DNA of 5,001 bases from DATLFI01 sp035524895 (GTDB lineage: Bacteria; Acidobacteriota; Thermoanaerobaculia; Multivoradales; Multivoraceae), in assembly GCA_035524895.1 (NCBI GenBank), contig DATLFI010000326.1:1-5001 (forward strand). The letters are read 5' to 3'. Numbering within the stretch: position 1 is the first letter of the stretch; each line of letters opens with the position of its first letter. The position numbers and the translations under genes are program-made. Under the pieces are notes generated by a model that was given only the letters and a program-made list of their open reading frames with translations, was not told the origin of the DNA and did not search any database. Shown piece by piece: positions 1-5,001 of the stretch.

Positions 1-260
1 AGCCTGGTCTCTCCCCAGAGCGCCGACAGGTACTCGCGGACGAACCCGGCGACGCCGCTCGCCTCCTCGCTGATCCAGTGGCGGTAGACGTGAATGCCGT
101 CGATCTCCTCCTCCGGGGCCGTGTAGCCGCGCATGCGCGGACAGATGACGACGACCTCGTACCCACGGTCGCGCAGCGCGTTGGCCTCCTGCCAGACCCG
201 TCGATCGAGCGGCACCGGGAGGTTCTCGACCAGGATCAGGACCGTCCGCTTGCTCACCAC
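1..260 (-). CDS. Glycosyltransferase family 4, N-terminal fragment (runs off left edge)
   Basis: This is the N-terminal 86 residues of a GT4-type (GT-B fold) glycosyltransferase; the rest lies beyond base 1. The protein opens with a basic start followed by a beta strand, VLILVENLPVPLDRRVWQEA (residues 7-26). It continues through ALRDRGYEVVVICP (28-41) and then DGIHVYR (54-60). This is the usual first Rossmann unit of bacterial EPS GT4 enzymes: strand, a loop with the conserved 'P.DRRVW.EA' helix that contacts the acceptor, then 'L...GYEV.V..P'. Such enzymes act at the cytoplasmic membrane face, moving a sugar from a nucleotide donor onto a lipid-linked glycan. The donor-binding C-terminal half is missing, so the sugar cannot be predicted. 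Translation could begin at either of two adjacent GTG codons (260-258 or 257-255); I see no strong Shine-Dalgarno. It starts 7 bases after the upstream dehydrogenase stop, so it is probably co-transcribed and translated by reinitiation. The family call is firm; the exact start is not. Confidence 0.88.
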   Translation of the reverse strand, partial: MVSKRTVLILVENLPVPLDRRVWQEANALRDRGYEVVVICPRMRGYTAPEEEIDGIHVYRHWISEEASGVAGFVREYLSALWGETR

Positions 261-267
261 GACGGCC

Positions 268-1581
268 CTACCAGCAGAGCCCCTCGTAGCTCGCGCCCAG
301 CGACGAGAGCTCCGGCCAGCCGTTGATGTCGACGAGGTGATGGCGCGCCGTGACGTGGCTGGCGAGCTCCTCGAGCGGGGCGACCCGCTGCGCGGCCAGG
401 ACGACGCCGCCGTCGCCGAGCGCCGCGCCGAGGTCGTCGCGAAGCAGGGAGGCGAGATGCGGCATCTTGCTCTCGATGATGCGCTTGTTGCTCCCGACGA
501 GAGTGCGCAGATTCAAGGTCCGGTCGTAGAGCCGCACCTGGTAGCCGCGCCCGAACAGCGTCTCGGCGACGTCCACCATCGAGCTCTCGCGCAGGTCGTC
601 GGTATGCGGCTTGAACGAGAGGCCGAGGATCACGACCTCACGCAACCCGGTGCGGTTGACGATCGCGAGCAGGCTTTCGAGATGACGCTGATTGCTGCCG
701 AGGAGACTCTCGAGCATCGGCAGCTCGACGTCGAGCTGCCGCGATCGCCGCACCAGCGCGCGCACGTCCTTGGGCAGGCACGAGCCGCCGAAGGGGTTTC
801 CGGGCCTGAGGTAGGAGGCGGAGAGGTTCAGCTTGGTGTCGCGGCACAGCAGCTCCATGACCAGCCGCGCGTCCACGCCGAGCGGTTTCGCGAAGCGGCC
901 GATCTCGTTCGCGAACGTCACCTTGGTGGCGTGAAACGCATTGCTCGCGTACTTCACGAGCTCGGCGGTCGACCAGGGCACCACGTGGGCTTCCTCGGGA
1001 ATCAGGGTGCCCGCGAGCGCTGCCGGAGGGGGAACGTCCTCCCCGGACGTCCCCACGATCACGAGCGAAGGATCCTCGAAGTCGGCGACCGCCGTTCCCT
1101 CGCGCAGGAACTCAGGGTAGTAGACGACCTCGAGCGGGTGCGGGCCCTCGCGCGTGACGGCTCCACCGAGGAGCTCGCCCACGAGCTCGGCCGTCGTGCC
1201 CGGCAGGAGCGTGCTGCGCAGGACGAGGCAGTGGGGCTTGGGCCGCTGCCGCAACGCGTCGGAAATCTCGCCCAGGACGTTCCGCACGAAGCGGAGATCG
1301 AGCGTCCCCGTCAGGGTGGATGGTGTTCCGACGCACACCACCGAGACGTCAACGCCGCTCACCGCGTCGGCGGCGCTGGTCGTGGCCTCGAGCCGATCGC
1401 TCCTCTTCGCCTCGGCCAGCAGCTCGCCCAGGCCCGGTTCGACCACGGTGGGCTCGCCGCGCCGGAACGCCTCCACCTTGCCCGGCTGCACGTCGACGCC
1501 GACGATCGAGTGGCCGCGCCGAGCGAGACAGGCGCCGGTGACCGTCCCCACGTATCCGAGGCCGAAGATCGCGATCCTCAT
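268..1581 (-). CDS. algD: GDP-mannose 6-dehydrogenase (AlgD-type nucleotide-sugar dehydrogenase)
   Basis: A 437-residue cytoplasmic enzyme of the UDP-glucose/GDP-mannose dehydrogenase family. It oxidises the C6 hydroxyl of a nucleotide sugar to a carboxylate in two NAD+-dependent steps; for AlgD, GDP-mannose becomes GDP-mannuronate. Visible elements are the NAD site GLGYVG (7-12), D30 at the end of the second strand, Thr124 in LRSTLLPGTT, Glu157 and Glu161 in YYPEFLREG, Lys210 and Asn214 in ELVKYASNAF, and the nucleophile Cys268 with Asp272 in FGGSCLPKDVRAL. By recollection of the family, these numbers match the Pseudomonas AlgD active site without offset. AlgD-like rather than Ugd-like features are LNLSASYLRPG (251-261), GLSFKPHTDDLRES (320-333), SNKRIIESKMPHLASLL (364-380) and the C-terminal EGLCW, close to AlgD's EGICW. 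The ATG at 1581-1579 is chosen because the Rossmann fold begins there; a longer in-frame reading from 1719 would run deep into the lyase gene. The ATG overlaps the lyase stop as ATGA, indicating translational coupling. UDP-sugar specificity cannot be fully excluded. Confidence 0.93.
   Translation of the reverse strand: MRIAIFGLGYVGTVTGACLARRGHSIVGVDVQPGKVEAFRRGEPTVVEPGLGELLAEAKRSDRLEATTSAADAVSGVDVSVVCVGTPSTLTGTLDLRFVRNVLGEISDALRQRPKPHCLVLRSTLLPGTTAELVGELLGGAVTREGPHPLEVVYYPEFLREGTAVADFEDPSLVIVGTSGEDVPPPAALAGTLIPEEAHVVPWSTAELVKYASNAFHATKVTFANEIGRFAKPLGVDARLVMELLCRDTKLNLSASYLRPGNPFGGSCLPKDVRALVRRSRQLDVELPMLESLLGSNQRHLESLLAIVNRTGLREVVILGLSFKPHTDDLRESSMVDVAETLFGRGYQVRLYDRTLNLRTLVGSNKRIIESKMPHLASLLRDDLGAALGDGGVVLAAQRVAPLEELASHVTARHHLVDINGWPELSSLGASYEGLCW
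1578..1581 (-). promoter_or_regulatory. ATGA stop/start overlap coupling lyase gene to algD
   Basis: Read on the minus strand, ATGA joins the algD start (ATG, 1581-1579) to the lyase stop (TGA, 1580-1578). No clear Shine-Dalgarno precedes algD, so termination-reinitiation by the ribosome finishing the lyase gene is the likely way algD is translated. This supports a single transcript and fixed relative output of the two proteins. The overlap is directly seen; coupling is inferred. Confidence 0.8.
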
Positions 1582-3470
1582 GAGGCGCACCGGAAAGTCG
1601 TCCGACACGGTCGCAGCTTCCCCGCTCGCGCGACGGAGCGCAGCAGGAGGAAGGGCGCCTCGGCGGTCGACCGGAAGTGTGGAGACACGAGACCCCTTCC
1701 GATCTCCAGGTCGTCCCACTCGTCTCCGGCTTCGATCACGATCGTGACCCCCCCGCGGCCGACCCGATAACGCCGGGGGCCGTCGTCCGCGAGCGTGGAG
1801 CCCGGAGCGAGCTGCCAGCGCACGGAGAAGCTACGGTCCACGGGCCCCTCGACGCTGTCGAGAACCTCGAGGGCCTCGCTTTCGTTCACCCAGCTCAAGG
1901 CGCGCCGCAGCGTGGTACGACCCGACTCGAGCACCGCTTCGAGCCGCCCGTTCTTTCGAGCGAGCGCCGGTGGGTCGTGGCGCCCTGCCCAGAGAAAGGT
2001 GCCGGCGCGTCTTGCCAGGGGCATGCCATCGGGCCGTGGTCCGTTGTGGGCCTCTGCCGACGCGAGATAGCGGCGCAGCTCGGGATCGGAATAGTAGGCG
2101 CCCGTTCCCGGGTCGACCACCAAAGCCACTCCTCGGCGCCAGATCGAGAGGTGAAGGACGTCCAGGTGGCCGTGCGCCGCGGTGGAGAGAAACCCCAGGG
2201 GGGAGAGGTCCCAGCGTACCGTCCAGTCACCCGGCCGGCTGATCGCGATTCCGGACTGCGGAAAGTACGCCGCCTTCGCTTCATCGATCACCTGCGCGAC
2301 GCCTGGGGCCGAGGCCGTTGTCTGCGGAGGCGCCGCCCCCAGCCAATAGCGCAGGGTCGCCCCTTCCGGGCCGCCGACCATCCAGGCGCGCCACTGCCGC
2401 TGCGGGGAGGTCTCGCCCTCCCAGAGCGGAGCGACCAGGGCTCCATCCGAGTCTCCGTAGTCCCAGGGATCCTCCGCGACCTGCACGGCTGCATAGAACG
2501 CCGCGGCCCGCTGCAAGCGCTGCGCGACGGCAGGCCTGGGCCCCATCGACGCCGCCTCGAGGGCCGCGGACGTGTGCCGGCAGAGCTCCCAGGCGAAGAG
2601 ATGGTAGTTCAGGGCCTGCTCTCGATTGCCCCCGTCTTCGGCGAACTGAGTCATCACCGCCTGCTCCCACTCGGCGACGAGCGTGGCGAGAGCGCAGCTC
2701 CAGGTCTGCGCGAGCGGCCATCGGATCGCGGCCACGATGAGCCCGCTCAACTCGCCGAGCAGGTGATTGTTGGCCGAGGATCCGAAGCTGCGGTAGCGAC
2801 TCGTGAACCAGACATGGGGCGGCACGATCCGCTGCACCAGATCGGCGAGGCGGTGCTGGTCCTCCTCATCGGCTCCGCGAGCTGCGCGCAGCAGCGCGTC
2901 GATCCAGGCGATCTGGATGAGGCGAATGCCCGATTCGAGCGCACTCGTCCAGTTCCAGCCGACGAACGGTGGGTTCGTCGCCGTCCAATCCGAGAGCCAG
3001 CGCAGGCAGGTGGCGGCGGCGTCGCGGCGGTCGAGCACGAACGCCGCCTGCGCCAGGCGCACGAGAATCTGCCAGCGACTGAGCTCCCACATCAGTCGGA
3101 CGTCGGCTCCCTCGGGCAGAGCGCGATGGTCGAGACCGAAGGCCGACTCGGTGGTAGTGAGGTCGACGCCTCGCAGGTAGTCCCGGTGCCAGCGCGGGGG
3201 ATCGTCGAGGAGGAGCTCGAGGTGCCCGAGCGCCTTCCATCGTCCCCTGAGAAGCTCGTCCACCAGGCGATCGAGGTCGGCGCGCAGCGGCTCTGGAGCT
3301 GGCGACTCGGGAAGCCGGGGAAACACCGGGACGTGCTCCAGCCGAGGAGCCGACCAGCTCACAGCGAGGTTCCTGTCCGCGCGCTGACGCATCCGCCGGC
3401 GCACGTGGTGGGCGGTCTCGCGAACGTCCATCGCGCGGAGTCGGTGCCAGTACCAACTGGCGTCGGGCAT
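1578..3470 (-). CDS. Heparinase II/III-family polysaccharide lyase-like protein
   Basis: A 630-residue protein with the layout of heparinase II/III-type lyases found in EPS clusters: an all-alpha N-terminal toroid (roughly 60-350) and a beta-sandwich C-terminal domain (roughly 400-615). These enzymes cleave uronic-acid-containing polysaccharides by beta-elimination. Family motifs seen are WNWTSALESGIRLI (172-185), SSANNHLLGE (231-240) with the conserved Asn-Asn-His, GGNREQALNYH (280-290) with the Tyr-His pair expected at the active site, AAHGHLDVLHL (431-441) with the His-x-His-x-Asp histidine loop, VDPGTGAYY (452-460), and AEAHNGPRPDG (472-482), equivalent to the family's 'HNt..vDg'. All key residues appear intact. 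The N-terminus, MPDASWYWHRLRAMDVRETA, resembles relatives that begin 'WY.RRLR.M...E' and lacks a hydrophobic signal peptide. The ATG at 3470 is chosen for this reason and for the AGGA five bases upstream. An in-frame GTG at 3548 would add 26 proline-rich, low-complexity residues and is less likely. It is first in the minus-strand operon; its TGA overlaps the algD start. The substrate is unknown; a mannuronate-containing polymer is inferred from algD. Confidence 0.88.
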   Translation of the reverse strand: MPDASWYWHRLRAMDVRETAHHVRRRMRQRADRNLAVSWSAPRLEHVPVFPRLPESPAPEPLRADLDRLVDELLRGRWKALGHLELLLDDPPRWHRDYLRGVDLTTTESAFGLDHRALPEGADVRLMWELSRWQILVRLAQAAFVLDRRDAAATCLRWLSDWTATNPPFVGWNWTSALESGIRLIQIAWIDALLRAARGADEEDQHRLADLVQRIVPPHVWFTSRYRSFGSSANNHLLGELSGLIVAAIRWPLAQTWSCALATLVAEWEQAVMTQFAEDGGNREQALNYHLFAWELCRHTSAALEAASMGPRPAVAQRLQRAAAFYAAVQVAEDPWDYGDSDGALVAPLWEGETSPQRQWRAWMVGGPEGATLRYWLGAAPPQTTASAPGVAQVIDEAKAAYFPQSGIAISRPGDWTVRWDLSPLGFLSTAAHGHLDVLHLSIWRRGVALVVDPGTGAYYSDPELRRYLASAEAHNGPRPDGMPLARRAGTFLWAGRHDPPALARKNGRLEAVLESGRTTLRRALSWVNESEALEVLDSVEGPVDRSFSVRWQLAPGSTLADDGPRRYRVGRGGVTIVIEAGDEWDDLEIGRGLVSPHFRSTAEAPFLLLRSVARAGKLRPCRTTFRCAS

Positions 3471-3637
3471 GCTCGTCCTATCGGTCACGCGCGGCGGCGC
3501 AGGTGGGAGACTCGGTGTTGCCGGCGGAACCGGCGGCGCCATCTTCACACAGTCGCATCCCGCGTGCAGAGGACAGTCAGCTTCGAGGCGCTCGCGACTC
3601 GTGGCCGAGGCATCGCCTTGTCCGCCTGAGATCGCGC
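3471..3637. other. Divergent intergenic spacer
   Basis: About 167 bp separates the divergently transcribed lyase and membrane glycosyltransferase genes, so promoters for both directions should lie here. I could not identify convincing -35/-10 pairs on either strand. Within it are small GC-rich repeats: CCGGCGG twice in tandem (3521-3527 and 3530-3536, separated by AA) and CGGCGGCGC at 3492-3500 and 3531-3539. These could be chance in GC-rich DNA or part of an operator. The spacer would shrink to about 90 bp if the lyase really started at the GTG at 3548. Confidence 0.5.
3476..3479 (-). promoter_or_regulatory. Ribosome binding site of the lyase gene (AGGA)
   Basis: On the minus strand TAGGACGAGC precedes the ATG at 3470. 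Its AGGA core is separated from the ATG by five bases, a workable spacing. It is the best Shine-Dalgarno-like match in the upstream spacer and decides for the ATG at 3470 over the GTG at 3548. Confidence 0.6.
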
Positions 3638-5001
3638 GTGCTACGTTGTCCCCCCGTGGTCCCGCGGACGCTCTTGCTCTCGGTGCTGTTGCTGGGGCTC
3701 GTCCTCACCGCCACCGCCATCCGCGGTCCCTTCACCATCGACGAGAACAACTACCTGGTGACGGTTCTCGGCCTGCGCCAGGGGCGCCTCACGGTGCCGG
3801 GGACCGAGGGACTGCCGCCCAGCCGCGAGCTGCTCTTCTTCGATCCGGCGTCGCGGAGTCGCGACGTGATCTCCACGCCGATCGCGTCCTCGGCGCCGCC
3901 CCTCTACGCGCCGCTCGCCGTACCCTTTTCGTTTCTCGGGTGGCGCGGATTGGTGGCGCTCAACACCGTCGCGCTGCTGGGGACGATCGTCATCGTGTTC
4001 CTCCACGCGCGCCGCTTCTCGGCGGGCGTCGAGGCTGCGTGGTTGGCCGCCATCGGCGTGGGCGCCGGCAGCTACTTCTACGAGTACGGCCAGGGGCTCT
4101 GGCCGCACATGTTGGCGGTCGTTCTGGTGGCCGGCGCGGTCTACCTCGCCGCCGGCGCGCTCGAGGAGCGTCCCTCCCTGTGGGCAGCCGGCGCTGGCTT
4201 TCTGGCGGCCACGGCGACCGGAGTGCGCTACCAGAACGCGTTCGTCCTCGGCTGCATCGGCATCGGGCTCTTCCTGCTCGCGCGCGAACGCCTGCGCGCG
4301 GCGGCAGCGTTCGCGCTGGGCGCTTCGGTACCGCTCGCCGTGAGCTCGGCGATGAACCACGCCCGGCTCGGCTCCTGGAATCCCATCAGCAAGGGTCCCA
4401 GATATCTGCCGTCGCCCACTCGTCTCGTTTCCGCTTCGGATTCGTTCCTCGGCGACACGCTCACGATGGCGTGGGCCCGCATCGTCGACTACTCGGCGCG
4501 CCCGCCCCTCACCGGCACTACTCACGAGAGCTTCCTCTACCCGTATCCGGGAAGCGGCGCCTATGTCCTCGTCACCGCGGTGAAGAAGGCCTGGCTCCAG
4601 TCGTCGCCGTGGATGATCGTGCCGCTCCTGGTTCTCACCCTGGCCTGGCTCCCGGCGCCGGCGTTCGCCCGCATCGTCGGCCCCGCACCACAGCGTCAGC
4701 TCCGGCTGCTCTCGCTGGTCGTGATTCCGACGTTGGGGATGTTCTCGGCAGCGGGGATCTACCGCACCGATGGGCTCTGCTTCAACCAGCGCTACTTCTG
4801 CGAGCTGGTGCCGCTGGTCGCGGTGGCGTTCGCCTGGAGCGTCGAGGGCGTCGCGCGCCAGCGAACGGCGCTCCTGGCCGGCGGCCTCGCCGGGGCGGTG
4901 CTCGCGTTCGCGTCGCTTCAGCCCCACCACCTTTCGCCGGTCCGCCACTACCTGGTGATGTACGTGCCGCTCGCGCTGGCGGCAATCCTCGCCGCGTCGT
5001 G
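3638..5001 (+). CDS. Multi-pass membrane glycosyltransferase-like protein, GT-C/PMT type (runs off right edge)
   Basis: An open frame of 454 codons runs to the window edge with no stop. The protein is strongly hydrophobic: likely membrane segments lie near residues 11-28, 104-123, 132-148, 155-174, 181-213 (possibly two), 221-238, 323-342, 356-374, 388-402, 409-426 and 437-453. The first membrane segment leads into a long outer loop beginning FTIDENNYL (32-40); its acidic D35-E36 pair sits where GT-C enzymes (PMT, ArnT, GT39/GT83-like) keep their catalytic acid. Other features are STPIASSAPPLYAPLAVPF (79-97), TGVRYQN (194-200), a soluble loop at about 240-320, and FNQRYFCELVPL (382-393), reminiscent of the 'RY..elvP' segment in this superfamily. 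Such enzymes use polyprenyl-phosphate sugars on the periplasmic or outer side to decorate glycans, lipids or proteins. The start is uncertain: GTG at 3638 has a weak GAG six to eight bases upstream, while GTG at 3656 (six codons shorter) has none. The membrane nature is certain; the GT-C role is inferred from topology and loop motifs, and donor and acceptor are unknown. Confidence 0.75.
   Translation, partial: MLRCPPVVPRTLLLSVLLLGLVLTATAIRGPFTIDENNYLVTVLGLRQGRLTVPGTEGLPPSRELLFFDPASRSRDVISTPIASSAPPLYAPLAVPFSFLGWRGLVALNTVALLGTIVIVFLHARRFSAGVEAAWLAAIGVGAGSYFYEYGQGLWPHMLAVVLVAGAVYLAAGALEERPSLWAAGAGFLAATATGVRYQNAFVLGCIGIGLFLLARERLRAAAAFALGASVPLAVSSAMNHARLGSWNPISKGPRYLPSPTRLVSASDSFLGDTLTMAWARIVDYSARPPLTGTTHESFLYPYPGSGAYVLVTAVKKAWLQSSPWMIVPLLVLTLAWLPAPAFARIVGPAPQRQLRLLSLVVIPTLGMFSAAGIYRTDGLCFNQRYFCELVPLVAVAFAWSVEGVARQRTALLAGGLAGAVLAFASLQPHHLSPVRHYLVMYVPLALAAILAAS

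Noticed and set aside
1582..1719. N-terminal extension of the dehydrogenase to a start at 1719
   Set aside because: It would add 46 residues before the NAD-binding MRIAIFGLGYVG and overlap the lyase gene by about 140 bases. Family members begin at the Rossmann strand, and the ATGA overlap explains the start at 1581.
133..1770. 545-codon open frame on the plus strand
   Set aside because: It is antisense to algD and the GT4 start. Its composition is low in hydrophobic strands and high in Arg, Glu, His and Asp, with no recognisable motifs.
1895..2740. Several 70-150 codon open frames on both strands within the lyase gene
   Set aside because: All are out-of-frame shadows inside a well-supported gene, with no motifs or ribosome binding sites of their own.
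1677..3629. 650-codon open frame on the plus strand
   Set aside because: It lies exactly opposite the lyase gene, whose heparinase II/III motifs are unmistakable. Its translation shows no fold-like pattern and is rich in Arg, Pro, Gly and Glu, typical of the antisense of GC-rich coding DNA.
3617..3658. Possible promoter CTTGTC (3617) and TACGTT (3642) giving a nearly leaderless GTG at 3656
   Set aside because: The 19-base spacing and weak matches to the sigma-70 consensus make this no better than chance in this sequence, and the GTG at 3638 is at least as plausible a start.
3641..4948. 435-codon open frame on the minus strand
   Set aside because: It is antisense to the membrane protein gene; its extremely charged Arg/Glu/Asp/His composition is what the complement of hydrophobic GC-rich codons gives.

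Overview
The window is a GC-rich bacterial segment with strong G/C preference at third codon positions and frequent GTG starts. It looks like part of an exopolysaccharide (EPS) or surface-glycan locus. The gene content suggests a Gram-negative environmental bacterium, for example Myxococcota, Acidobacteria or another GC-rich lineage, but nothing here fixes the taxon. I see no rRNA, tRNA, CRISPR array, insertion sequence or clear terminator.

Four protein genes fill almost the whole window. Three lie head to tail on the minus strand, in transcription order: a heparinase II/III-family polysaccharide lyase-like protein (3470 to 1578), an AlgD-type GDP-mannose 6-dehydrogenase (1581 to 268), and the N-terminal part of a GT4 glycosyltransferase (260 running off the left edge). 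The first two share an ATGA stop/start overlap and the last two are 7 bases apart, so they very probably form one operon. On the plus strand, diverging from the lyase gene across a spacer of about 167 bp, is a multi-pass membrane protein. It resembles GT-C (PMT/ArnT-like) glycosyltransferases and runs off the right edge.

Taken together, the dehydrogenase would make a uronic-acid sugar nucleotide (GDP-mannuronate if the AlgD assignment holds). The GT4 enzyme would add a sugar to a lipid-linked or growing glycan. The lyase-like protein would trim or edit a uronate-containing polymer, and the membrane GT-C protein would transfer a sugar from a polyprenyl-phosphate donor on the far side of the membrane. 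This resembles the logic of alginate loci (a GDP-ManA producer plus a uronate lyase in one operon), but no alginate polymerase (Alg8/Alg44) is visible and a GT4 enzyme follows algD instead. A different mannuronate-containing polymer is therefore more likely than classic alginate.

Several very long open frames opposite the real genes are shadows of GC-rich coding sequence and are not annotated.
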